DNA of 64,000 nt from positions 1 through 64,000 of the forward strand of contig CAZYQI010000003.1 in assembly GCA_964649745.1 (NCBI GenBank). The letters are read 5' to 3'. The translations under genes and the position numbers were made by a program. The DNA is from CAZEHS01 sp964649745 (lineage in GTDB: Bacteria; Bacillota; Clostridia; Peptostreptococcales; Acidaminobacteraceae). The notes below the pieces were generated by a model. The model saw only the letters and a list, made by a program, of their open reading frames with translations. It was not told the origin of the DNA and did no database searches. Below, piece after piece: positions 25,435-34,255 of the stretch (the first letter of the stretch is position 1; every line of letters begins with the position of its first letter).

Positions 25435-25463
25435 TTTTTTACCCCTCTTGTTGTTTTAAATTC

Positions 25464-26279
25464 TTAAACGCCTGGTTCTTTCTCTATTTCCATTGACAAA
25501 GACGTATTTCCACGCCACTTCAAAAGAAATCTCTCAATTCTGTCCAATCCGTTGTTCATAACAATTCCTACCATAAGCAAAATGACGATACATGACATCA
25601 CCCGCTTGATATTGAAATAGGACGTCGCGTAGGAAACCATCCAACCGAAGCCTGCTGATGCCCCCATGTATTCCCCGACAATCGCCCCCACAAGACTTGC
25701 GCCAATTCCCGTTCGTATCCCCATAATAATCCAGGGGGTACACGTTGGGATCACCACATGGTAGAGCGTCTGCAATCGGTTGGCACCCAATAGGCTGGCG
25801 GATTCAATCAACTTTTGTTCCATGCTTAAAATGGCATTGAGAGTAGCGAAAAAAACTCCGAAGAACACCATCAGCCCGGATAAAAAAATTTTAGAAGACA
25901 GCCCGATTCCAAACCACAAAATGTATACCGGCGCCAAGGTTAATTGAGGAATTCCATGGATTGCGGTTATGATCGGTTGAAAAATTTTAGCCAGTATTGA
26001 ATACTGTCCAAACAACAATCCAATACTTACACCGATAACACTTCCATATAAGAGCCCGGTGAATGCCTCGTACATCGTAATGCTGGCATGCTTCAACAGG
26101 TCGCCGCTGACTGTGAATTGGATAAGATCCAGAACAACCTCACTGGGTCTGCTCGTGTAGTAAACACTGACCCATTTAAGCTCTGCAGCGGTTTCCCACA
26201 GCAAGAGAAAACCTAGTACGATAACTGTTCTGACAAGAACAATCATTTTCTCTGATTTGATTTTGTCGTCATTTTTCAT
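25464..26279 (-). CDS. ABC transporter permease (SsuC/TauC type)
   Basis: About 271 residues, six membrane helices, with the EAA loop ESASLLGANRLQTLYHVVIPTCTPWIIMG marking the ATPase contact. The second ATG (26279) fits the weak GGGA site better than the first. It lies between the DUF169 gene and the binding-protein gene. Confidence 0.9.
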   Translation of the reverse strand: MKNDDKIKSEKMIVLVRTVIVLGFLLLWETAAELKWVSVYYTSRPSEVVLDLIQFTVSGDLLKHASITMYEAFTGLLYGSVIGVSIGLLFGQYSILAKIFQPIITAIHGIPQLTLAPVYILWFGIGLSSKIFLSGLMVFFGVFFATLNAILSMEQKLIESASLLGANRLQTLYHVVIPTCTPWIIMGIRTGIGASLVGAIVGEYMGASAGFGWMVSYATSYFNIKRVMSCIVILLMVGIVMNNGLDRIERFLLKWRGNTSLSMEIEKEPGV

Positions 26280-26312
26280 ATGCATCCCATACTCTCTTAA
26301 GTTAGAAACCCT

Positions 26313-27101
26313 TTACTTTTTTGATAACCGGATAAAATACGCCTCGTCATCAATGATTCCCGGATCCGGTACTCCATTTCCTCGAAGCGCTTCTCGTATC
26401 CGTTGCTTGGACTCATTCTGTTCGCTGCCGTTAGCCGACTTGTATACACCCTCTGCCATATCAACAAATTTCCCATAAGGCAGACCGATTGCAATCTCTT
26501 CTTTGCTCCACCCAGCCAAATAGCGTGTACCGGAACAAAGCATTGAAATGTTGATTGCATTACTTTCAAACGGATAGGCCGTACATTCCGAACAGATGGC
26601 TTGATTTCCCGCAATCTTGAACTGAGTCTGCGTTCCGAATTTGTAGGTATAGCCTTGGATGATCCGCATGGCGTTAAATGAATCTGTAATCAAAATAACT
26701 ACGTCCGGATCCTCACAGAAGACTTCCAGAGGCTTTGTCAGAATACCGTAGATTCGGTGCTGGCAGAATGTAATTGTATTCACAACATTTTTTGAAACCG
26801 CTAAATCCTGATAAAGGCCAAATGTGTTGTATTCGCAACCGGATTCAAAGGATGGCTTTGTGTCTTCCAGGCCCAGCGCTCGCGTTCCGCCGCCACAGCC
26901 AGAGGTTTCAAGCGTGGCCTTTGTTGCATGACCACGGGTTGCAAGCTTCACCATGACACAGTATGGAATTTTTTCGGTGGCAGCCTTTGCTTCAGCCTTG
27001 TCGTAGTCTTCTTTTGTAAACAAGAATTTCACACCTACCGGTTTTCGATCCATTTCCAGAACCGATGTAAGCTTCCGCAATGCACTGTTTTCTATATTCA
27101 T
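26313..27101 (-). CDS. DUF169-family protein
   Basis: About 262 residues of the DUF169 family. Conserved cysteines appear in IPYCVMV, ETSGCGGG, FESGCEYN and ICSECTAYP, and the family is suspected to bind metal or a cofactor. Its function is not known. It opens the operon with the SsuABC-like importer, so it may process the imported compound. ATG 27101 has GGAGGTGGAG upstream. The longer frame to 27206 lacks a ribosome site. Confidence 0.8.
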   Translation of the reverse strand: MNIENSALRKLTSVLEMDRKPVGVKFLFTKEDYDKAEAKAATEKIPYCVMVKLATRGHATKATLETSGCGGGTRALGLEDTKPSFESGCEYNTFGLYQDLAVSKNVVNTITFCQHRIYGILTKPLEVFCEDPDVVILITDSFNAMRIIQGYTYKFGTQTQFKIAGNQAICSECTAYPFESNAINISMLCSGTRYLAGWSKEEIAIGLPYGKFVDMAEGVYKSANGSEQNESKQRIREALRGNGVPDPGIIDDEAYFIRLSKK

Positions 27102-27218
27102 GCTCCACCTCCATACGATTTCATGCATACTTAAAGCACATATCACATTAGTTGAAAGTAATGGTATCCAAGATTTGCAAACACTCAATTCATGTCCCTT
27201 CGACATACTACAATAATT

Positions 27219-27233
27219 GCAACTTCAACACCA
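27219..27233 (-). promoter_or_regulatory. Possible sigma-54 promoter of the DUF169/ABC operon
   Basis: The minus strand reads TGGTGT-N5-TTGC with GG and GC 10 bases apart, about 118 bases before the DUF169 start. The -24 box is only partly matched, so this is tentative. The remainder of 27207-27373 has no gene. Confidence 0.35.
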
Positions 27234-27373
27234 ATTGCATTTCTTAATAACGTCTTGATCAGTATTCAACGTTTTTATAAAGCAACTTTGGGATTGAATT
27301 TTTATGCAGTAAGCAAAAATTCCGCTTCTTACTATTTTTCTGCCGATCTCGGCATTTCAGGAAAACTTCCATC

Positions 27374-27416
27374 AAAAAAACCTCTGTGCAAGGCTTTAAC
27401 CGATGCTACAGAGGTT
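27374..27416 (-). terminator. Terminator of the helicase gene
   Basis: On the minus strand AACCTCTGT...ACAGAGGTT followed by TTTTTTGATG. Confidence 0.8.
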
Positions 27417-27483
27417 CAACTTTTGAATTATTGATGAAAAACCGCTTTGAAACTGTACAGTATTAGGCTTTAAAAATCTAAAT

Positions 27484-30264
27484 TTATGTGTCTTGGGCTA
27501 TAGAGGCCCGAATAATCTCTCTGAGCCAGCCTTCCAGCAGTTCCTTTTCACCACTGGCATTCGTTGAAACACGCAGTATCGGCAGCTCAATCTGCTTCAA
27601 AATTCCATCTTTGAGCCGATCCCGCTCAAGTTGCTTTGGGTTCTGCTGATGAAACTGATATCCGTCCACTTCAACAACCAGCACTGGTTCCTTGTCCATT
27701 TTATTGAAAAGCAGAAAATCCACGTGGCTCCATGGATGTTCAACAAAAAATCTCTCCCGGTCATCCAACATTGCCACTTTCTTTACGATCATTCGCATTG
27801 GTACATGAAGCACACACTTGAATGCGTTAAATTCGGGTTGTCCAAGCACAGTCTCTATAACTGAGTACAAAAGGTTTTCAGATTTATGCTCCGACACATG
27901 AGGCATCCTCTTTATCTGCATTCTCAGCAAATCCGAATACTCACTGTAAAGCATGTCAAAAACAGAAATCTTCTTGCTCTCAACAACCGCCTCATCCATA
28001 CTGTTGTACTCGATATAGCGAATTAAATCACCAAGATTGGTCCCGTGTTGTTTAAACAGCTTGTCAGAAGTAACAATGACAAGCTGTTTGACAGCTCGTG
28101 AAACCGCCACATTGATAAGGTTGGGATTATCAACAAAGACATTCATGTCATTGGATACCGTAGAAAAAACAATGGTATCCTTTTCTCTCCCCTGATACTT
28201 ATGTACGGTGTCCGCTTCCAAACCGGGGATTGTGATCGCCTTACGAAGCTCCGTTATATGATCCCGATAAGGGGCGATAATTCCAACCGCACTGCAATCA
28301 CCATATTTTTTGTGGTTCTGGCCTAATACTTCATCTCGAACCACTTCAATCTGTCTCTGGTTATACCAGCCGGATCCTATTCTGCGGGCATGATTTCCTG
28401 GAGCTGTACGATAGAGCTGAAGTGCGTTATCATCTTCCAATTCCTCGGTCATGATCACCAGTTGATTATCATAGAATTTTTCATTGCAGTACCGAATGAT
28501 TTTCGGGTGGCATCGATAGTGCTCACAAAGCAGGGTGCTGGGGATCTGCTCTCCATACATTGCCAGTAGTGAAGAAAGAATGCTATGCTGGGAGTAATCA
28601 TATGCTGCTGGCAAGCACAGCCCTTTTAAACGTTCATCGCTTTTCTGAGCAATGTGCCGGGGTACAATCTGCGGCAGCTGCTTCATATCGCCAACAATAA
28701 CGATATTTTTGCAGCAAGACATGGCCAGCGCAGCCGTCACGAGATCCACCTGCGATGCTTCATCTATAATCAGGTAATCAAATAGAAAGTGTTCCTTCAC
28801 ACAGCCGCGCATCGAATGGGTGGTGCTCAGGATTACTGGATAGTCTTGAATAAATGACTGGAACTTGGCTTTGTACCCTCTCAGGGTATATTCCTGCCGT
28901 GTATGCCCGTCATAGCGCTTGCCGAGCGCATCATGGAATAAAACGTCGGAAAGCTCTGCATACTGTTTCATCAGCCCTTCAAAATCTTTACTGCTCAGTC
29001 TACCTTCAAGCGCCGCAATCTTCGCCTGCCGTTCCCGGATACTGCTTTCATAATAAAGACTGTTCAAAGACAGAAAAATCTCCGTCTGATTTTGCTCAAT
29101 GAATCGGTGCTTATAGACTCCATAACGAAAGAACAGTTTGAATTTATTGACCCAGTGCCGAAAGTGAGCTGATTCCGCAATACGTCTGTACTCAATGAGG
29201 AATTTCAGAATTGATTCGCCGGTCCATTTGCTCTTAAATGAGTATGCCTTCAGAGGAGTTACATTGCCACTGAATTCATTCAAGAAATGACCTTGCTCTG
29301 TTTCCAGCCTTGAAAGCTGCTCTTTATGCTCTGCCAGCTCATTCCTATCCTTCAATAGTTCTGACAATGTTCTTGATATCTGGCTCAGTTGGTTCATCCT
29401 GAGCGCCCGCTCTTCGGGACTGCACTTCCATCCCGAAACTTCCGGCAAACCCAGCTGGCCCTCTTCAAAGAACCGCTTTTTCTTATCCTGATTGCCAAGC
29501 AAAGACGCCATGAAACCATAACCGTTCTTCTCAAGCTTTTCGATCACATTATCCGTGGCGGAATTATTGCCGGAAACCACCGCCACATTCTGACCCTGAT
29601 ACACCACATTGGCGATGATGTTTAGAATTGTCTGCGTCTTGCCTGTTCCCGGAGGCCCTTCAATAACGCTGATGGAATTAGTCAGTGCGGTTTCTACAGC
29701 CTTCTTCTGGCTTAGGTTAAACCCAAAAGGGAAAATAGGCACAGCAACCGCGTCATTTTGCACAATTGCTCCAGCAGTCAAATAGGCTCCGAGAATACTT
29801 TTCTCACTGACAAAACTCAGTTTCTCATACTGGTCCCAGAGCAAAGCGCGTCCTTCCTCTGTTACGTTCACAAGCTCTGAAAGGGATTTGAGGTATTCAA
29901 AGACAGCACTGGCATTGTTTCTATCCAGGCAGGACTGCTGAAAGCTCACGCACTTCCGTGGATAGATTTTGGTTTTTCCTACAGCATTAAACAAACGGAT
30001 GTATTCGCCAAAATCCTGGACAGCGGAAATGCCGCTGATTGGAATATCATCAACACTAATGACTGTATTCTCAAGGGCAATAGATTTGGGATTCTTTAGA
30101 ACGCGAACCTTACCGGCATGATAGGGGTAGGTTTTATTGTTACCGTTGAATGTAACCAAAGCCTGATTATTTGAGAACTCAAGGGTGCTGATATCAGAGG
30201 TTTTGTCTTCGTATTCGTTGGTGCGGGTGTTGTGAATCAAAATCATTTCCATGCTCATATCCAT
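27484..30264 (-). CDS. SF1 helicase fused to a PD-(D/E)xK-like nuclease
   Basis: About 926 residues. Walker A GPPGTGKTQT lies near residue 205, Walker B DYLIIDEASQVD near 500, and later motifs (CEHYRCHPKI, DTVHKYQGREKDTIVFS, NVAVSRAVKQLVIV) make it a complete UPF1/DNA2-type SF1 helicase. The C-terminal 150 residues look like a Vsr/DUF2726-type nuclease (VDFLLFNKMDKEP, VVEVDGYQFHQ). Such fusions are common in anti-phage islands. The ATG at 30264, with GAGGAAC upstream, is preferred over TTG at 30276. It has its own terminator and a long hairpin in its leader. Confidence 0.85.
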   Translation of the reverse strand: MDMSMEMILIHNTRTNEYEDKTSDISTLEFSNNQALVTFNGNNKTYPYHAGKVRVLKNPKSIALENTVISVDDIPISGISAVQDFGEYIRLFNAVGKTKIYPRKCVSFQQSCLDRNNASAVFEYLKSLSELVNVTEEGRALLWDQYEKLSFVSEKSILGAYLTAGAIVQNDAVAVPIFPFGFNLSQKKAVETALTNSISVIEGPPGTGKTQTILNIIANVVYQGQNVAVVSGNNSATDNVIEKLEKNGYGFMASLLGNQDKKKRFFEEGQLGLPEVSGWKCSPEERALRMNQLSQISRTLSELLKDRNELAEHKEQLSRLETEQGHFLNEFSGNVTPLKAYSFKSKWTGESILKFLIEYRRIAESAHFRHWVNKFKLFFRYGVYKHRFIEQNQTEIFLSLNSLYYESSIRERQAKIAALEGRLSSKDFEGLMKQYAELSDVLFHDALGKRYDGHTRQEYTLRGYKAKFQSFIQDYPVILSTTHSMRGCVKEHFLFDYLIIDEASQVDLVTAALAMSCCKNIVIVGDMKQLPQIVPRHIAQKSDERLKGLCLPAAYDYSQHSILSSLLAMYGEQIPSTLLCEHYRCHPKIIRYCNEKFYDNQLVIMTEELEDDNALQLYRTAPGNHARRIGSGWYNQRQIEVVRDEVLGQNHKKYGDCSAVGIIAPYRDHITELRKAITIPGLEADTVHKYQGREKDTIVFSTVSNDMNVFVDNPNLINVAVSRAVKQLVIVTSDKLFKQHGTNLGDLIRYIEYNSMDEAVVESKKISVFDMLYSEYSDLLRMQIKRMPHVSEHKSENLLYSVIETVLGQPEFNAFKCVLHVPMRMIVKKVAMLDDRERFFVEHPWSHVDFLLFNKMDKEPVLVVEVDGYQFHQQNPKQLERDRLKDGILKQIELPILRVSTNASGEKELLEGWLREIIRASIAQDT

Positions 30265-30282
30265 TACGTTCCTCAATCGTTG

Positions 30283-30331
30283 AGATAAGCCAAGGAATTG
30301 AGCTTAGCGTTTTTAATTCCTCGGCTTATCT
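30283..30331. repeat. 17-bp inverted repeat upstream of the helicase
   Basis: AGATAAGCCAAGGAATT at 30283-30299 mirrors AATTCCTCGGCTTATCT at 30315-30331 with one mismatch and a 15-base loop. It lies about 20 bases upstream of the helicase start, so it is an operator or a leader hairpin. Confidence 0.65.
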
Positions 30332-30432
30332 AATACTTAGCATCTTGGGTTTCACATAACGCAATCTGACCGAAATCTCGATTGGAAATCTAATGCTGGT
30401 CACAATTGGTGTGTACAGATCATTTCCTTCTG

Positions 30433-31140
30433 TTATCTGTGCCTATGGGGGCAGATCCGACACATCACTTCAGCTTCCAAACGGTTCCCGCTGTATCCCG
30501 AAATTATGGTCATCACCAGCATTCCATCTACGGCCTCGCGGAATTCCATACATATTGTATCGCTTATTCTTCTGCAAACCAGCGGACATTCCCAGTATTT
30601 ACGATGTGTAACATTCATATTTGGGGTCAATTTTCCTTCCTTATGAAGTTGATTCAATTCTTGCTTGATCAGTTCTTCTGGTTTTTTCGATAGTGCAGTT
30701 CTCTCATATAGCATTGAGCCAATTCGATCACGCAGCGCTCTAACGCTCCAACTTTCCACACCACAGATTTCTGCATAAAAATCCCGCTGGATTTTGTCTT
30801 TGATGGGCAGAAGCAATACAAAGTGTGACCAACTTAATTGTCGCGACAACGTCGCGACAATTTGCCAGTCTGTGTATATTTCAGCAAATTGGAGCATTCG
30901 TCGAAGACTTTTTTCAGAAAAACCATTCCCATACTCTATTTCTAAATGAGAGGCTAGCTTTTGAACAACTTCTGCTCCATAGTCTGCCCGTTTATTTTGT
31001 AATATTTCCGCGTTAACTCGCTTTCCTATTTTCCAATAGAGCTGCGTCATTCCTGCATTTACTGCAATACCAACTGCGGAACGCGTTTCGGCCCAAATCT
31101 TTCCTTCGTTCCAATTACCAATACCGTCTAGAGTGTCCAT
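30433..31140 (-). pseudogene. DUF1016 (YhcG/PDDEXK) nuclease gene, C-terminus lost
   Basis: The DUF1016 N-terminal domain is intact (AVNAGMTQLYWKIGKRV, FSEKSLRRMLQFAEIY, LSWSHFVLLLPI, VRALRDRIGSMLYER). After LTPN, where the nuclease domain should start, the protein runs into about 60 unrelated residues with no PD-(D/E)xK motif. The frame extends upstream to 31284, but no ribosome site supports that start. Probably a broken defence or DNA-repair gene fused to foreign sequence. Confidence 0.65.
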
Positions 31141-31286
31141 TGTAAGGCCTGGCACCACCCGCCCCTCAAGGGGAGCAGTATGGATGCTTGCCCGGAAGAC
31201 CGTCGCAGCGGTATGCAGAAGGTCAAATCCCTCTTGAAGTCTTTGAGCTGATGAAGGCCAACTTGGAAAATAGAGTCCGATCATGA

Positions 31287-31315
31287 CGGCCGAACCCTTT
31301 CTCAGGGTTCGGCCG
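31287..31315. terminator. Strong hairpin with TTTT on the plus strand
   Basis: CGGCCGAACCCT and AGGGTTCGGCCG pair perfectly around TTCTC, followed by TTTTGG on the plus strand. There is no plus-strand gene before it, so it may be a relic of what lay beside the DUF1016 gene. Confidence 0.6.
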
Positions 31316-31370
31316 TTTTGGTTGTTATGGAATAGTGAATTTATGTCGTCATTGCTTCAGTATATCCATT

Positions 31371-32228
31371 TCACCTGAACTCATCCAGGAAACCGCGTAC
31401 ATTTTCCGGCGACCAGACTCTTTTAACAAGAGTCTCCTTATTCTGAAGAACCGGCCTACGATCCTGATACGTCGGTTTTTCATTTTGGTACAGAATTCCC
31501 AGTGGAATCCGTCCATCCTCCGAAAGGGATACTTTAAAGGCTCTTTCTCGATCCTTGGGATTGTAATCCGCCCCGAGAGTATAGGTATGCTCCCGGTACC
31601 ATGCGAAGGTGTTCACCTTGTTGAAGGAAACACAGGGCTGCAGGATATCCAGCAGCGCATAGCCTTGATGGAGGATGGCGGCCTTCATCAGCGTCTTCAG
31701 CTGGTCTTTGTTGCCGGAAAATCCACGAGCCACGAAGCTGGCACCCTGACTGATTGCGAAGGACATAGGGTTAAAGGGCTCCAGATAGACACCATCCAAC
31801 TGAAGCGAGGTGACCTGTCCCAATGCAGTAGTCGGAGATCCCTGCCCTTTCGTGAGGCCATAAATCTGATTGTCATGAACGAAGTGTGCGATATCAATGT
31901 TACGCCGGATGGTGTGAATCAGGTGGTTGCCCCCTTCACCATAGCTGTCCCCTTCACCTGAAGTGACAATTACCTTCATGTCACTGTTGGCTACCTTCGC
32001 ACCGAATGCCGGGGGCAGCGCTCTGCCATGAAGGCCATTGAAAACATTGGAATTCACATAATGCGGTGTTTTTGCGGCTTGTCCGATACCAGACACCAGG
32101 ATGATCTCATGGGGGAGCAGATTCAGCTCTGCCAAGGCTTCTTTCAGAGATTCCAGAATTCCAAAATTGCCGCACCCCGGGCACCAAGCTATTTCATCGA
32201 AGGAATCAAAGATTTTATTATCCGACAT
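31371..32228 (-). CDS. 2-oxoacid:ferredoxin oxidoreductase, beta subunit
   Basis: 285 residues. The TPP-binding motif reads GEGDSYGEGGNHL (usual GDGD) and CPGCGN is near the N-terminus, as in KorB. With the alpha subunit it oxidatively decarboxylates a 2-oxoacid to its acyl-CoA and reduces ferredoxin. There is no separate gamma or delta ferredoxin subunit gene. It overlaps the alpha gene by 11 bases. Confidence 0.92.
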   Translation of the reverse strand: MSDNKIFDSFDEIAWCPGCGNFGILESLKEALAELNLLPHEIILVSGIGQAAKTPHYVNSNVFNGLHGRALPPAFGAKVANSDMKVIVTSGEGDSYGEGGNHLIHTIRRNIDIAHFVHDNQIYGLTKGQGSPTTALGQVTSLQLDGVYLEPFNPMSFAISQGASFVARGFSGNKDQLKTLMKAAILHQGYALLDILQPCVSFNKVNTFAWYREHTYTLGADYNPKDRERAFKVSLSEDGRIPLGILYQNEKPTYQDRRPVLQNKETLVKRVWSPENVRGFLDEFR

Positions 32229-33930
32229 AAGGAACTACCTCCCGCTCAAACCGCTCAACAATCTCTCCAGCTGAAATTTGACGTCCATCATATTTCAGAA
32301 TGCTGAAGTCAGTTTTCAATCCCGTTTCTTGTCGGATCAGTCGCCCGAGCTGACCGGTAAAATTCTGCTCAACTGTGATGAACGTTTTCGCTTTCTTGTG
32401 ATAAACCGTCAGTAAAGCTTCCGGCAACGGGTATACATCCCCGAAAGACAGCGCTGTTACCAAATAGCCTTTCTCATTGAGAATATCCGTGGCTTCAGCC
32501 AGAGCGCCTTCTGTAGAACCCCACCCCACCAGCAGATAGTCGGGTTCTTGAACCCCAAAACAGCTGGGCTCAAGCAGTTCCTCACGAAGTGCTGTCATCC
32601 GCTTCATTCGTTTATTCATCATTGCGCTGCGCATGGTTGATGATTCCGTAATATGACCATATTCATCATGCTCGTCCGAGTCGGTGATGACAATCTGATG
32701 CGGGACACTGCCCGGTAGCAGTCGCGGTGAAATTCCCGAATCGGTGAACTTGTATCTTTTATAGGTTTCCCCTTCTGCCAGTTCTGAACCGTCAGAAATG
32801 CACCGCTCAATCCGGAGCCCAGCCAAATCGAACGCTGGAACCGTAGTACTGCTGTCAGCGAGGTATTGATCCGACATCAGTATGACCAGCATCTGGTATT
32901 GATCGGCTATATTCAGCGCTCGAGGCACCTGATAAAACGCATCCGCATGATTCTTCACTGAAATGATCATCCTTGGGATTTCACCGTGTGAGGCGGTAAG
33001 CAAAAAGCTCAGGTCACTCTGTTCAGTCCGGGTCGGCAGTCCGGTTGCCGGGCTGGGGCGCTGGACATCCAGGAGCACCAACGGTGTTTCCATCATCCCT
33101 GTCAGACCCATACTCTCGGTCATGAGTGCAACGCCGCCGCCGGATGAACCTGTCATGGCTCGGATTCCTGCGTAGGACGCGCCGATTGCCATGTTGATGG
33201 CGGATATCTCATCTTCAGCCTGCTCGACAATGATTCCGGCTGCATTCTGCTTTTCAGAAAGATAGTTCATCACACCGGTGGCCGGCGACATCGGATACGC
33301 CGAATAGAACGAAACACCCCCCGCCAATGCTCCCAGCGCAACAGCTTCATTCCCGTTGAGGAGGAGTTCCCCCGAAATGGGCCCCGCAGGCAAAGTGAAT
33401 GCCTTCTCAGTCAGGGCATACCCTTTGTCAAACGCTTTGAGGTTCACCTCTGAAGCTTGCCCGAATCGCTCTGTCAAAACCTGATGTGCCACGGTATAAT
33501 CCAATCCCATATACCGTGCCAAATATCCCAGCGCAACGGTCGTTTGGGCTTTAGGATCACCGCTTTCCTTAGCCAACTGAATCATTGGAATCCGTCTAAG
33601 GTTGCTATCTTGCCGTTTTCCACCATCGAGGCTCTCCCACGGGAGCCCCACCTCACCAATCATAATCCCTTCAGGCCGCAGATCCGGTTCATGAATCTGA
33701 ATACTTGCGGCATCCAGCGCAACAATCACATCCACAAGACGGTCATGCCCCCATACCTTTTCTGTACCAAACCGAATCTGGCTGAAATTATGACCACCCC
33801 TAATGCGAGACATCAGATCTTTGTGCGTAAAAACATAATAACCCGACCGCTGAAGCATCTTTTCAAACAGACGTCCTACCGTGTCTATCCCCTGGCCGGC
33901 AGAACCACCAATCAATACATTCCAATGCAT
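32218..33930 (-). CDS. 2-oxoacid:ferredoxin oxidoreductase, fused gamma-alpha subunit
   Basis: 570 residues. Residues 1-180 are the gamma domain (GGSAGQGIDTVGRLF), then the pyrimidine-binding alpha domain (GNEAVALGALAGGVSFYSAYPMSP in part) and a C-terminal transketolase-like domain. The gamma-alpha fusion with a two-subunit layout is typical of KorAB. The substrate is probably 2-oxoglutarate, but the sequence does not prove it. It sits in an otherwise defence-rich region and has full-length, intact coding. Confidence 0.92.
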   Translation of the reverse strand: MHWNVLIGGSAGQGIDTVGRLFEKMLQRSGYYVFTHKDLMSRIRGGHNFSQIRFGTEKVWGHDRLVDVIVALDAASIQIHEPDLRPEGIMIGEVGLPWESLDGGKRQDSNLRRIPMIQLAKESGDPKAQTTVALGYLARYMGLDYTVAHQVLTERFGQASEVNLKAFDKGYALTEKAFTLPAGPISGELLLNGNEAVALGALAGGVSFYSAYPMSPATGVMNYLSEKQNAAGIIVEQAEDEISAINMAIGASYAGIRAMTGSSGGGVALMTESMGLTGMMETPLVLLDVQRPSPATGLPTRTEQSDLSFLLTASHGEIPRMIISVKNHADAFYQVPRALNIADQYQMLVILMSDQYLADSSTTVPAFDLAGLRIERCISDGSELAEGETYKRYKFTDSGISPRLLPGSVPHQIVITDSDEHDEYGHITESSTMRSAMMNKRMKRMTALREELLEPSCFGVQEPDYLLVGWGSTEGALAEATDILNEKGYLVTALSFGDVYPLPEALLTVYHKKAKTFITVEQNFTGQLGRLIRQETGLKTDFSILKYDGRQISAGEIVERFEREVVPYVG

Positions 33931-34093
33931 AAGTCATGTCCTCTCTTTGCGATTACAACTAATCGCATCCGTTCTGATAGAGTTCAAACTTCCATAGACG
34001 ATATCATTCGTTTAGACATTACCCTTTAAAATCATGGGTAAGCACTTTTATCTGACAGAACCGCTGCCGCACTTTTCCAAGAACAACAAAAAT

Positions 34094-34113
34094 GCCCGCT
34101 GATATCAGCGGGC
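34094..34113 (-). terminator. Palindromic terminator downstream of the RAYT gene
   Basis: GCCCGCTGATATCAGCGGGC is a perfect 20-base palindrome followed by ATTTTTG on the minus strand. Confidence 0.75.
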
Positions 34114-34128
34114 TTAAATGATCCAAAA

Positions 34129-34225
34129 TGGAGCCAATGAAGGACGTCTTTTGTTGGTTAATAGTTGAACGCAGGTTGAATGCTGCATCCTTTGACTATG
34201 CGTATCCAACTTTGTGCCTTTCATA
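34129..34225. repeat. 97-bp direct repeat, copy 1 (tRNA-Thr end-like)
   Basis: About 95% identical to 48259-48355 (5 mismatches by eye). It begins TGGAGCCAATGAAGG, close to the 3' end of the tRNA-Thr gene at 49243 (TGGAGCCAACGAGGG). Probably an attachment-site relic at the left end of the accessory block. It lies in the 314-base gap between the RAYT gene and the korA-type gene, which holds no gene. Confidence 0.6.
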
Positions 34226-34243
34226 GACAACCGAGACAACCGG

Positions 34244-34255
34244 GTCAAGCCTGAC
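34244..34255. repeat. REP-like palindrome GTCAAGCCTGAC
   Basis: One mismatch from the perfect palindrome GTCAGGCCTGAC. It includes the RAYT stop codon, so it marks the 3' end of the RAYT unit. Confidence 0.6.

Noticed and set aside
27192..27434. 80-codon plus-strand frame in the gap before the DUF169 operon
   Set aside because: No ribosome site, and it runs through the helicase terminator.
31371..33930. korAB-type genes as part of the defence island
   Set aside because: They are intact metabolic genes outside the 97-bp repeats; their position beside defence genes looks incidental.
34129..34225. 97-bp repeat as a second tRNA gene
   Set aside because: Only the last 15 or so bases match a tRNA; no anticodon or D arm can be folded.
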